DNA from: Desulfosarcina ovata subsp. ovata
GTDB lineage: Bacteria > Desulfobacterota > Desulfobacteria > Desulfobacterales > Desulfosarcinaceae
Length of the DNA stretch: 64,000 bases
Reading direction: 5' to 3'
Assembly: GCF_009689005.1 (NCBI RefSeq)
Contig: NZ_AP021879.1
Location: 5,737,724-5,801,723, forward strand
The first letter of the stretch is position 1. Each line of letters starts with the position of its first letter. Made by a program: the position numbers and the translations under genes. Under the pieces are notes generated by a model. The model was not told where the DNA came from. It made no database searches and was given only the letters and a program-made list of their open reading frames with translations. This document shows, piece after piece, positions 1-7,799 of the stretch.

Positions 1-269
1 TTCTCAATCCCGGAACGGATCAAGAGACCGCCTGCCGCTCCAAAGGGGTAGACACCATAAGGTCGGAAGACGTCCTTAGCATCCAACTCCCGGGCAGCGG
101 AGGCTATGGCCCGCCCGCGGAACGGGATGCGGAAGCGGTTCGACTGGATGTGATCAACGGTAAAGTGAGCAAGGCGTCGGCAGAGAAGGATTACAAGGTT
201 TGTTTCACGGACGATATGCACGTCGATGCTCATGCTACCAATACATTAAGAATAAATTCAAAAACGTAA
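1..269 (+). CDS. Hydantoinase B/oxoprolinase family protein, C-terminal end (partial)
   Basis: The first 269 bases read openly in the frame starting at base 3 and stop with TAA at 267-269. The last ~88 residues contain LPGSGGYGPPAERD followed by a V..DVINGKVS..SAEKDY pattern. That is the characteristic tail of HyuB/N-methylhydantoinase B/5-oxoprolinase proteins and of the related acetone/acetophenone carboxylase subunits. The N-terminal bulk lies outside the window, so a hydantoinase cannot be told from a ketone carboxylase subunit. It lies ~90 bases upstream of a TRAP transporter on the same strand and is probably part of the same catabolic locus. Confidence 0.72.
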   Translation, partial: LNPGTDQETACRSKGVDTIRSEDVLSIQLPGSGGYGPPAERDAEAVRLDVINGKVSKASAEKDYKVCFTDDMHVDAHATNTLRINSKT

Positions 270-361
270 GAAGTGAAAAAGCGGATCTGATGGGTGTGTT
301 CTATATGAGAGGATTCGGACACGGCGGATTTCACATATTCTATTCAATTAAGGAGGAAAAT

Positions 362-1339
362 ATGAAGCGATTTGTCATCACACTGTTTGCGGCACTGATC
401 CTGTCCTGCATTTTTCTTCAAGGGCCGGTATGGGCAAAAACCAAGACCCTGAAAGCGGTGAGTTTTCTGCCCAAGGATCACCCGATGGTACAAATGGTGC
501 ACGTCTGGGTGAAACGGGTGAACGATCAGTGCGGGGACCAGATCAAGATTAACTGGACCGGTGGACCCGAAGTTATCGGAGGCTTTGATCAGGCCGAAGC
601 CTTGCGCAATAAGGTGGTTGACCTCATCTTCAGTCCCACGTCCTATTACGCGCCCCTGATGCCCGAAGGAAATGCTTTTCCGTTATCGAAGTTGACCATG
701 GAAGAAGAACGGAAGCCCGGAGGGTTCTATGACTTTATGGTTGAGCGGCATAAGAAGATCGGAATGATGTATATCGGGACGTGGCTTTACGATCCTTTTT
801 ATCTGCGAATCGATCACGAGATCGACTCCCTTGACGACCTTCAGGGAATCAAGATGAGGACGTCCGCGCTTTACGATCGTTTCATGAAAAAGATAGGTAT
901 CGTTCCGGTGACGGTCCAGTTTGGGGAGGTCTTCACGGCACTTGAGAGGGGACTTGTGGATGGTTTTGGCTGGGCGGTCCTCGGACCGAGGGAATGGGGA
1001 TGGCTTGAAAAATGTAAATATATGATCGACATTCCCTTTTACACCCGGCAAAATACCCTTTTTCTCATGAATCTGGATGTCTGGAATAAACTGGAGAAGT
1101 CGGTTCAAGACAAGATCATGGACATCACCATAAAATTTGAACCTGAGATGCGCGACTATTTTCAGAAAAAGATAGCCGAAGAGTTCGAAACGTACGAACA
1201 ACTCGGAATAAAGAGGATCCATTTTTCTCCCGAAGACGAGAAAAAATTCTTAGATGCAGCTTACGGTGCCGAGTGGGAAGATTTGGAGAAAAAGGTACCG
1301 GACTTGGTCCCGACACTCAAGAAACTTACCGGGAACTAA
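362..1339 (+). CDS. TRAP transporter substrate-binding protein (DctP family)
   Basis: This 325-residue periplasmic protein captures an organic acid for the TRAP permease encoded downstream. Residues 1-27 form a Sec signal peptide (MKRF, hydrophobic core, VWA cleavage site). The mature part has DctP family features: a DL-FSP strand around residue 95, a KMRTS segment near residue 160 with the arginine that usually binds the substrate carboxylate, and the LERGLVDGF motif. ATG at 362 is chosen over upstream in-frame starts because a strong AAGGAGG site lies 8 bases before it and the signal peptide begins there. Substrate is unknown; the downstream CoA ligase suggests a monocarboxylic or aromatic acid (inference). 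Confidence 0.9.
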   Translation: MKRFVITLFAALILSCIFLQGPVWAKTKTLKAVSFLPKDHPMVQMVHVWVKRVNDQCGDQIKINWTGGPEVIGGFDQAEALRNKVVDLIFSPTSYYAPLMPEGNAFPLSKLTMEEERKPGGFYDFMVERHKKIGMMYIGTWLYDPFYLRIDHEIDSLDDLQGIKMRTSALYDRFMKKIGIVPVTVQFGEVFTALERGLVDGFGWAVLGPREWGWLEKCKYMIDIPFYTRQNTLFLMNLDVWNKLEKSVQDKIMDITIKFEPEMRDYFQKKIAEEFETYEQLGIKRIHFSPEDEKKFLDAAYGAEWEDLEKKVPDLVPTLKKLTGN

Positions 1340-1473
1340 TGGATGATTGTTTCGTTCGGAGGGGGCCTTGGCTTCCGGGGAAAATTTCCTGCCTTTGGCT
1401 CCCTTGTTTTTCATCCGGCAAGTATTCAGGATGACATGGTAACAGCAGAAGATAAATGGTTAAGGATGACTTT

Positions 1474-2022
1474 ATGAAACGAATTGGTGCCATCTTCGAT
1501 AAAGTGCTGGATGGGATGATTTTCGTGGTCGGGTGTCTGTTGATTTTTATCATGCTTTCGGTCTGTGCGGACGTGCTTTTCAGAACCTTCTTCGATACCC
1601 CCCAGATATGGGTGACCGAAGTGATTGAGGTGATGCTTCTTTATATTACTTTCCTGGGCACGGCTTGGCTGCAGCGTGAAGATGGGCACGTGTACGTGGA
1701 AATTCTGATTTCGCGATTGGATCGAGCAACGGCAAGTTTTCTAAAAATAATCAATTCGCTCATAGGTGTTTTTATCTCCAGCGTATTGACGGTCTTCGGA
1801 ACATCGATCACCCTGGATTATTGTCATCGTGGAATATATACGCCTACGGCAATGGAGATTCCAGTCTGTCTGATAATCTTGGTCATTCCCTTGGGGAGTT
1901 TTCTTCTGCTGGGCCAGTTTATTCGCCAGACGGCCATCAATCTGGATCGGTTTAAGAAAGAACTCAAAATGGCTCGAAGATTAAAAAATAGTAAAGGGGG
2001 CGCGCCATGGAATGGTGGATGA
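1474..2022 (+). CDS. TRAP transporter small permease (DctQ family)
   Basis: A ~182-residue membrane protein with four predicted transmembrane helices (about residues 12-35, 45-62, 85-108 and 125-150). It carries the DctQ-typical WVTEV and LGTAWLQREDGHVYVE segments after helix 2. It is the small membrane subunit that supports the DctM carrier. An in-frame ATG exists at 1456, but 1474 is preceded at good spacing by AAGGA (1462-1466) and is preferred. The 3' end overlaps the start of the large permease by 16 bases, which implies translational coupling. Confidence 0.88.
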   Translation: MKRIGAIFDKVLDGMIFVVGCLLIFIMLSVCADVLFRTFFDTPQIWVTEVIEVMLLYITFLGTAWLQREDGHVYVEILISRLDRATASFLKIINSLIGVFISSVLTVFGTSITLDYCHRGIYTPTAMEIPVCLIILVIPLGSFLLLGQFIRQTAINLDRFKKELKMARRLKNSKGGAPWNGG

Positions 2023-3326
2023 TTCTATGCCTGATTTTCGGTGGGCTGATGGTCCTGTTTTTCATTGGTGTTCCTGTGGCGTATTCCTTTATGTGTATCA
2101 ACATCATAGGGGTCTATCTGTTATGGGGAGGTGTGGATGGGATCAATCAGCTGGTGTTGAGTATTTACCGCTCGGTATCCACCTTTTCCCTTTTGCCGGT
2201 GCCGTTGTTTATCCTGATGGGGGAAGTCATGTTCAGGGCGGGGATTGCACCCAATATGATGGATACACTGGATAAATGGCTTGGAAAAATACCGGGGCGC
2301 CTGAGCCTTATTGCAGTGGGGGGCGGAACCCTTTTTGCTACGCTGTCGGGTTCTGCAATGGCCGGTTGCGCCATGCTGGGATCGGTGCTTTTGCCCGAGA
2401 TGAGGAAACGGGGGTACAGCAATACGATGAGCATCGGACCGATCCTGAGTTGCGGTGGACTGGCCATCATGATCCCACCCAGTGCCCTGGGGGTGCTGCT
2501 TGCATCCTTGAGCCGAATCTCGGTGGGGGGAATGCTGATGGCCATCATCATTCCGGGAATTATCATGGCCACGATCAAGGCGGGCTACATCATTCTAAGG
2601 GGGTATTTGCAACCGCACCTGATGCCTGCCTATGAGGTGGAGAAAGTTTCCCTCCAAGAAAAGCTTATCTTAACCTTGAAGTACATCCTGCCGCTTGGAA
2701 TGATTATTTTTCTCGTTATCGGGCTCATGTTCATCGGGGTTGCCACGCCGACCGAATCCGCAGCCCTGGGCGCTTTGGGATGTTTTGTGCTGATGTTTAT
2801 CTACCAGGGATTCAACCGGAAAGTGATTAAAATCGCTCAGAAGGCCATCCTGGCAACATCGCGTATAACGGTCATGATGTTCATGATTATGACCGGGGCG
2901 ATTGCCTTTTCCCAGATACTGGCGTTTACCGGGGCGAGTTCAAGTCTCGTGAGCCTGGCGGGAGGCCTGGATCTTCCGCCGATCATGATCGTGATGATTA
3001 TGCAGGTCATGTTGCTGTTTTTAGGGATGTTCATGGAGCCCTTGACAATCATGATGGTAACCTTGCCCATCTATATGCCCATCGTCAAGGCACTGGGATA
3101 TGACCCGTTATGGTTCGGCACCATCATGTTGATCAATATGGAAATGGCGACCACAACGCCGCCCTTCGGGCTGGTTCTGTTTGTAATGAAAGGCGTTGCG
3201 CCGGAGGACACGCGCATGCAGGATATATACAAGGCCGGATTGCCATTTCTGCTTTGTGACGCGGTGACCATGTTTCTTATCATGATTTTTCCTGCGTTGG
3301 CGTTGCACTTGCCAAGCCTCATGTAA
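2007..3326 (+). CDS. TRAP transporter large permease (DctM family)
   Basis: A 439-residue polytopic inner-membrane carrier of usual DctM length, with about a dozen hydrophobic segments. Recognisable family segments are GVPVAYSF near residue 20, SVSTFSLLPVPLFILMGE near 55, a glycine-rich TLSGSAMAG stretch near 115, and the second-half repeat ATPTESAALGA near 250. It forms the Na+-coupled transporter with the DctP- and DctQ-type proteins encoded just upstream. A purine-rich AAAGGGGG site lies before the ATG, inside the end of the small permease gene. Confidence 0.93.
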   Translation: MEWWMILCLIFGGLMVLFFIGVPVAYSFMCINIIGVYLLWGGVDGINQLVLSIYRSVSTFSLLPVPLFILMGEVMFRAGIAPNMMDTLDKWLGKIPGRLSLIAVGGGTLFATLSGSAMAGCAMLGSVLLPEMRKRGYSNTMSIGPILSCGGLAIMIPPSALGVLLASLSRISVGGMLMAIIIPGIIMATIKAGYIILRGYLQPHLMPAYEVEKVSLQEKLILTLKYILPLGMIIFLVIGLMFIGVATPTESAALGALGCFVLMFIYQGFNRKVIKIAQKAILATSRITVMMFMIMTGAIAFSQILAFTGASSSLVSLAGGLDLPPIMIVMIMQVMLLFLGMFMEPLTIMMVTLPIYMPIVKALGYDPLWFGTIMLINMEMATTTPPFGLVLFVMKGVAPEDTRMQDIYKAGLPFLLCDAVTMFLIMIFPALALHLPSLM

Positions 3327-3365
3327 TCAGTTGAACGATAGATAGAGAAAGGTAAAAAATTATCA

Positions 3366-4958
3366 ATGCACAATTCGATGAATATAGCGTGGTGGGTTCA
3401 ACGCTGGAGTAACATCCATCCGGATAAACCAGCCGTTATTTTTGAGGATCGGACCATTACCTATCAAGACCTGCACAGGCGCGTGGAAATGGCCAGTTGC
3501 TGGTTTCAACAATTGGGTATCGAAAAAGGAGACCGGGTTGCGGCGATGATGACGAACGGCCCCGAGTTTCTTGAGATTTTTCTGGCATGCTCCCGGCTGG
3601 GCGCGATTTTGGTTCCCGTCAACTTCCGCCTTACCCAACCGGAATTGGATTACACACTAAAAAATTCGTCTCCGCGCCTTTTTGTCTTCAGTGAAAAATA
3701 TATGGATCCAGTGCGGGCGCTTAATCTAAGTGAAGAACTTCCACTATTAACCCTGTCGATCCATCATGCAAATCAATATCCTGCGGGTGAGGATAACGGA
3801 TTTACAGACTACCATGAAGCGGTTGCCGCCTTTGAAGGCAAAACACCGCATCTCACGCCGTCCACTGGCCCGGCCGATCCCGGAGAAGCGCATGTGATCA
3901 TGTATACCTCCGGAACCACCGGGCAACCCAAAGGGGCCGTTCTGCCCCATCGCAAAACGTTTTTTAACTGCCTGAACGCGGATATCTTCTATAAAATGGA
4001 TTACGATGACATTATGTTGGTCGTAACCCCGCTCTTTCATTCAGGTGCACTTCTCATCCAAACGGCCCCCACCCTATACAAGGGCGCCACCCTTGTGATT
4101 CATCCGAAGTTCGATCCAAAGCGAACTTACGAAGATATCGCACGCTATCGGGTGACGAAATTTCTGGGTGTGCCCACCATCTATAGGGCTTTGCTTCGTG
4201 TTCCTCCGGCGGAGCGCAGGGACATTTCCTCTCTCAGGGTGTCTGCCATTGGAGGAGAAAAAGTCACGGTTGATCTGCTGATTGAATGTGGTAAAGCGGG
4301 TTTCCCGCTTCGGCAAGTCATGGGACAGACTGAGACATCCATCATGTTGTGGGCATCGGAAGAGGATTTCATGAAAAAAACCGGAACGCTCGGCAAACCG
4401 GTTTTTCATGCAGAGATAGACCTTATCGATAAGCAGGGAAAGCGTGTCCCGGTGGACAGTGTCGGTGAAGTCGTCGTGAAGGGGCCCATTACGATGAAGG
4501 AATACTGGCATGACCCGGCAAAGACCGAAGAGACCATGAGGCATGGCTGGCACCATACCGGCGACCTGGCAAAAAAAGATGAGGATGGTTATTTCTATCT
4601 TATGGACCGGGCCAAGGATATGTATATTTCCGGCGGTGAAAATGTCTATCCGGCCGAAGTGGAAAAAGTATTGCGCAAACATCCGAAACTCGAGGATGTG
4701 GCCGTGGCCGGCATGGCGGATTCTTTATGGGGCGAAACGGGAGTGGCTTTTATTATTCCAAAGTCCGGAAAAAAGCTGGATCCCAAAGAGCTTCTGACAT
4801 TGTGCGACGGAAAGCTGGCACGGTACAAGTGGCCTAAAAAATACGTTTTTTGCGAGGAGTTCCCAAGAACCGTGTTGGGCAAAGTACAAAAACCAATTCT
4901 CGTTGAAGCCAATAAAGGCAAAGAGCAGCCGATAGAGAAGGAAGGAAATGCCCAATAG
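3366..4958 (+). CDS. Acyl-CoA synthetase (AMP-forming, class I adenylate-forming enzyme)
   Basis: This 530-residue cytoplasmic ligase activates a carboxylic acid via an acyl-adenylate to its CoA thioester. The phosphate-binding loop MYTSGTTGQPKG lies at residues 179-190. An A5-like GQTE sits near 320, the HHTGDLA and DRAKDMYISGGENVYP hinge region near 395-425, and the catalytic lysine in TVLGKVQK near 510. Length and motif order fit medium/long-chain or aromatic acyl-CoA ligases, but specificity cannot be read. It follows the TRAP genes by 39 bases and its TAG stop shares one base with the GTG of the next gene. It probably activates the acid the transporter imports. Confidence 0.9.
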   Translation: MHNSMNIAWWVQRWSNIHPDKPAVIFEDRTITYQDLHRRVEMASCWFQQLGIEKGDRVAAMMTNGPEFLEIFLACSRLGAILVPVNFRLTQPELDYTLKNSSPRLFVFSEKYMDPVRALNLSEELPLLTLSIHHANQYPAGEDNGFTDYHEAVAAFEGKTPHLTPSTGPADPGEAHVIMYTSGTTGQPKGAVLPHRKTFFNCLNADIFYKMDYDDIMLVVTPLFHSGALLIQTAPTLYKGATLVIHPKFDPKRTYEDIARYRVTKFLGVPTIYRALLRVPPAERRDISSLRVSAIGGEKVTVDLLIECGKAGFPLRQVMGQTETSIMLWASEEDFMKKTGTLGKPVFHAEIDLIDKQGKRVPVDSVGEVVVKGPITMKEYWHDPAKTEETMRHGWHHTGDLAKKDEDGYFYLMDRAKDMYISGGENVYPAEVEKVLRKHPKLEDVAVAGMADSLWGETGVAFIIPKSGKKLDPKELLTLCDGKLARYKWPKKYVFCEEFPRTVLGKVQKPILVEANKGKEQPIEKEGNAQ

Positions 4959-6208
4959 TGGATCTTTACACCAATTTTGCCGGGATTCGGTTGGAAAATC
5001 CAATTGTCGTTGCCGCCAGCGATATCGGCAATCGGGTTGACCAGATTCGGGAAGCGGAGTATTACGGCGCGGCAGCGTTCATTACCAAGGGATGCATCCC
5101 GGGGACGGATGCGGCCGGACTTAAGCGCAAACCCCGCTTTCGCGTGAATATCAAAAACGGCGCTTTTACCGGCCTGGCTGGCTTCCGCAGGCAATCCCTG
5201 GATCAGGCCCGTCATCTTATCTCCGAGGCCAAAAAAGCGTGCCGGATTCCCATTGGGGCCAATATCTTTGCCATGACGCCCAGTGAAAAGGAACTGGAAT
5301 CGGTTACGCATGCCGCCAAATTGCTCTGCGAGAGCGGGGCGGATTTTATTGAACTGGACACCAGCGGTAATCTTCCTGTTCATTTTGGTGAGACGGAACG
5401 CGAGGGACGGACAGGTGAGTTTTTTGTAGATGATCGTGCCGCCAATTATCCCCGTTTCGTGTATGACACCATAAAAAGCGTCAAAGCAGTCGTGGATGTT
5501 CCGGTCATGGGCAAAGTCGCCTACGAGAACCTGAATGTGCCCGCGCTGTTAACCGCCATGGAACAGGCCGGCGTGGACATCATCGATGTGGGCAATGCCG
5601 GCGTGGGTTTGCTGCCGGGTATTATCGACATATACCATCCGGACAAAGCGAAAGGCGGTTTTGTCAGCGCAGACCGGAACCTGGCCTTATGCCTTACAGG
5701 GAACCCCTTGCGGGCGATATCTCAGGCGTATCTGATCCGCAGCGCCAAGCAGGTGCGAACGCCCATCCTCGGATGCGGCGGCATCATGAACTGGAAACAT
5801 ATTGTTGAAGCGATCATGTGCGGCGCAACGGCAACGGCGGTTTGTACGGCATTTATGATCCACGGGTTCGGTATCATAAAGGATATGGTTGCGGGAATAC
5901 GATCCTTTATGGAGCATGAAGCATACTCCACTGTCGATGATTTTAAAGGCATCCTGGTAGGGAAAATCGCCCTGACCCCCTCTGAAGTCAGTGTCAGCGA
6001 TGCCGTTGCCGTCATCGATTCGGAAAAGTGTAACGGCTGCGGCCTTTGTGCAAAACCGGCGCACTGTGGGCTCGACTATCGTGCGATTCGTTTTGAGCAG
6101 GGGAAGGCATATGTAGACAAAGACCAATGTATGGGTTGTGAGACCTGCGCCAGTATTTGTCCCTTGGGTGCAATAGAGATGGTTTTGATCGATCAACGTA
6201 TTGCATGA
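4958..6208 (+). CDS. Dihydroorotate dehydrogenase-like (PreA-type) protein with C-terminal 2x[4Fe-4S] ferredoxin domain
   Basis: This 416-residue protein has an FMN-type TIM barrel at residues 1-330, related to class I dihydroorotate dehydrogenase and to PreA of bacterial dihydropyrimidine dehydrogenase. A ferredoxin domain at ~350-410 holds two cysteine clusters (CNGCGLCAKPAHC and CMGCETCASICP). The first is irregular: the fourth cysteine comes after KPAH rather than in a CP context. The usual NLSCPN catalytic motif is absent; the corresponding stretch reads LDTSGNLP, so a pyrimidine substrate should not be assumed. GTG at 4958 overlaps the upstream TAG. It is embedded in the CoA-ligase operon and likely performs a ferredoxin-linked reduction or oxidation of an unsaturated intermediate (inference). 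Confidence 0.75.
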   Translation: MDLYTNFAGIRLENPIVVAASDIGNRVDQIREAEYYGAAAFITKGCIPGTDAAGLKRKPRFRVNIKNGAFTGLAGFRRQSLDQARHLISEAKKACRIPIGANIFAMTPSEKELESVTHAAKLLCESGADFIELDTSGNLPVHFGETEREGRTGEFFVDDRAANYPRFVYDTIKSVKAVVDVPVMGKVAYENLNVPALLTAMEQAGVDIIDVGNAGVGLLPGIIDIYHPDKAKGGFVSADRNLALCLTGNPLRAISQAYLIRSAKQVRTPILGCGGIMNWKHIVEAIMCGATATAVCTAFMIHGFGIIKDMVAGIRSFMEHEAYSTVDDFKGILVGKIALTPSEVSVSDAVAVIDSEKCNGCGLCAKPAHCGLDYRAIRFEQGKAYVDKDQCMGCETCASICPLGAIEMVLIDQRIA

Positions 6209-7179
6209 GGCTGATGAATTTTTATCAGGACATTCTCGATGGCAGTCATCTGGCGGCCGGCCGTTTGATCAAACTGATCGAGGATGGCGATCCAAACAGC
6301 TATGGTGCACTAAAAAAGCTGTATCCCCATGGCGGCAATGCGTTCATTATCGGCATCACCGGACCGCCCGGGGCCGGTAAATCCACGCTCTTTGACCGGC
6401 TGATTGCCGAATTCAGAGCAGACGGTAAAAAAGTGGCCGTGCTGGTGTTCGACCCGACGAGCCCCCTGACCGGTGGCGCTATTTTGGGTGATCGTATCCG
6501 CATGAACCGACATAGTTCGGATTCGGGGGTGTTCATTCGTTCCCTCGCCACACGCGGCGCCTTGGGTGGCATCAGCAGGGCTGCCAAGGGGGCGACAATT
6601 GTGCTGGACGCCATGAAGCATGACGTCATCCTGATCGAAACGGCCGGCCTCGGGCAGATCGGGGCGGACATCTCACTACTTGCGCACATGACCATGGTGG
6701 TCTGTATTCCGGGGATGGGCGACGGCATGCAGGCGATTAAGGCCGGCACGCTGGAACTGGCGGATTTGTACGTCGTCAACAAAGCCGACCTCCCCGGCGC
6801 CGAGGACGTCAAGCATGATCTGGAATCCATGCTCAAGTTCAAGCTTGCATCGGACACCACCCGTCAACCGGAAATTGTCCTGACCAGTGCTACCCAAAAT
6901 AGAGGCGTCGATGACCTCCGGTGCGCGATTGTATCCTTTCAGCAGCGTATCAAGGGCGATCCGCGGCTTTCGGAAAGGACCCGCCATCAGACCACCCGGT
7001 ACCTGGAACAGCTGATCAAGGAGTTGGCAGCCGACTGTTTCTGGTGTAACATCCGGTCCAGTCAAGCATTTCTGAACGCGCTGACAGCCGTTGAAACCCT
7101 TCAAACCGATCCCTATTCGGCTGCCCGGGATATCGTGAGCCGTTTATTGGAAGGGGGGTTAAAAAATCCGGACAGATGA
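6205..7179 (+). CDS. MeaB/ArgK-type GTPase (B12-dependent acyl-CoA mutase chaperone)
   Basis: A 324-residue SIMIBI GTPase. Walker A GPPGAGKST lies at residues 53-61, DPTSPLTGGAILGDR near 90-105, ETAGLGQ near 160, and the guanine-specificity motif NKAD near 192. Proteins of this family load and protect adenosylcobalamin in methylmalonyl-, isobutyryl- or 2-hydroxyisobutyryl-CoA mutases. An upstream in-frame start at 6157 exists, but ATG 6205 overlaps the preceding stop in an ATGA arrangement and gives the normal length. No mutase gene is in the window. The GTPase sits at the end of this operon, so a mutase is expected to the left of base 1 or elsewhere. Confidence 0.87.
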   Translation: MRLMNFYQDILDGSHLAAGRLIKLIEDGDPNSYGALKKLYPHGGNAFIIGITGPPGAGKSTLFDRLIAEFRADGKKVAVLVFDPTSPLTGGAILGDRIRMNRHSSDSGVFIRSLATRGALGGISRAAKGATIVLDAMKHDVILIETAGLGQIGADISLLAHMTMVVCIPGMGDGMQAIKAGTLELADLYVVNKADLPGAEDVKHDLESMLKFKLASDTTRQPEIVLTSATQNRGVDDLRCAIVSFQQRIKGDPRLSERTRHQTTRYLEQLIKELAADCFWCNIRSSQAFLNALTAVETLQTDPYSAARDIVSRLLEGGLKNPDR

Positions 7180-7343
7180 GTCAATTGACTGCGGTCGAAC
7201 CGGAACCTGTCCGCATCAAACACGAACTGAGGGAGGTGAACGCTGTTGAGTGGACCTGGAATGGACAAAGACATTTCCGAATTGTTAAAATTCACCCCTG
7301 TTATCGACGGTCACTACCCACGCGTCAGCGCTTTTGCCCGTGA
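7176..7343 (+). CDS. Possible 55-residue coupled ORF of unknown function
   Basis: ATG at 7176 overlaps the MeaB-type stop as ATGA, and the frame stays open for 55 codons. The middle (EWTWNGQRHFRIV) looks like a small beta-sheet module, but the C-terminal third is arginine-rich and unconvincing. It may be an intact small protein or the 5' piece of a gene that has shifted frame, because the next 240 bases are open in another frame (see 7346-7588). No family recognised. Confidence 0.3.
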   Translation: MSQLTAVEPEPVRIKHELREVNAVEWTWNGQRHFRIVKIHPCYRRSLPTRQRFCP

Positions 7344-7345
7344 AC

Positions 7346-7588
7346 ATGCGGATGGGGTTTCCTCTGTTCAAACCCCTTGTGTTTGATGGGGTCAACGACT
7401 CGCTGTTTAAGCCTTTCGACCTCCTGGGGAATGCTCACATGGAGTATATTCGCTATCGGGGGGAGTTTGCCGACCTTCCCATTGAGCGCATCAAAAATAC
7501 CTTCCGGAAGTACTATACACCGATGACGGATCTTGCAGTAAGCGATTTTGATAAGGAAGCGGAGATAGAGAACCCGGATCCATCCTGA
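7346..7588 (+). pseudogene. Unrecognised reading frame, possibly the 3' part of a broken gene
   Basis: About 80 codons are open from ATG 7346 (the same frame can also begin at TTG 7334) to TGA. The composition is protein-like (FDLLGNAHMEYIRYRGEF, then IERIKNTFRKYYTPM), but there is no ribosome-binding site. The preceding frame (7246 onward, reading MDKDISELLKFTPVIDG) stops where this one starts. This suggests one ancestral gene interrupted by a frameshift. I do not recognise the family. The segment ends just before a perfect inverted repeat at 7595-7645. Confidence 0.3.
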
Positions 7589-7594
7589 ACATAT

Positions 7595-7645
7595 TTAGTG
7601 TCCATCCAGAAATGACCAATCTGCTTATTTCTGGATGGACACTAA
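7595..7645. repeat. Perfect 19-bp inverted repeat with 13-base loop
   Basis: TTAGTGTCCATCCAGAAAT at 7595-7613 is exactly complementary to 7627-7645, separated by 13 bases. There is no T-run on either side worth calling a canonical terminator (ATTAAAA follows). It could serve as a stem-loop ending the catabolic operon. The perfect, long and non-GC-rich arms look equally like abutted ends of a transposable element. Confidence 0.6.
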
Positions 7646-7682
7646 TTAAAAGCGGTCACCCTGGATGACAGCCACAAAAGGC

Positions 7683-7733
7683 TTGACAGAGATCGTATAC
7701 GATTTTAATAGACATCTATAAATCGTATACGAT
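7683..7733 (+). promoter_or_regulatory. Promoter with two identical 12-bp palindromic operators upstream of the glycyl radical enzyme
   Basis: TTGACA at 7683-7688 serves as a -35 box. A -10-like TTTAAT lies at 7704-7709 (15-base spacer), with TAATAG at 7706-7711 as the 17-base alternative. The perfect palindrome ATCGTATACGAT fills the spacer (7692-7703) and is repeated exactly at 7722-7733, 30 bp centre to centre, about three helical turns. GTATAC-centred palindromes are typical sites for GntR/FadR-class repressors. Such a regulator is the third gene of this operon, so autoregulated repression is likely (inference). Confidence 0.72.
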
Positions 7734-7799
7734 TTTGGCGCGGCCGCGGATTGTCGGCGGCTGCGTGGCAGCCGATCATCAAACGCCAGGAGGACCCCC

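Noticed and set aside
200..361. Upstream extension of the TRAP binding protein
   Set aside because: The extension has no ribosome-binding site and would place the signal peptide inside the protein; ATG 362 has AAGGAGG and starts the signal peptide. The bases to 269 belong to the hydantoinase B-type gene.
4958..6208. True dihydroorotate dehydrogenase (pyrD) or dihydropyrimidine dehydrogenase (preA)
   Set aside because: The NLSCPN-type catalytic loop is missing, no PreT or PyrK partner is adjacent, and the context is a CoA-ligase operon.
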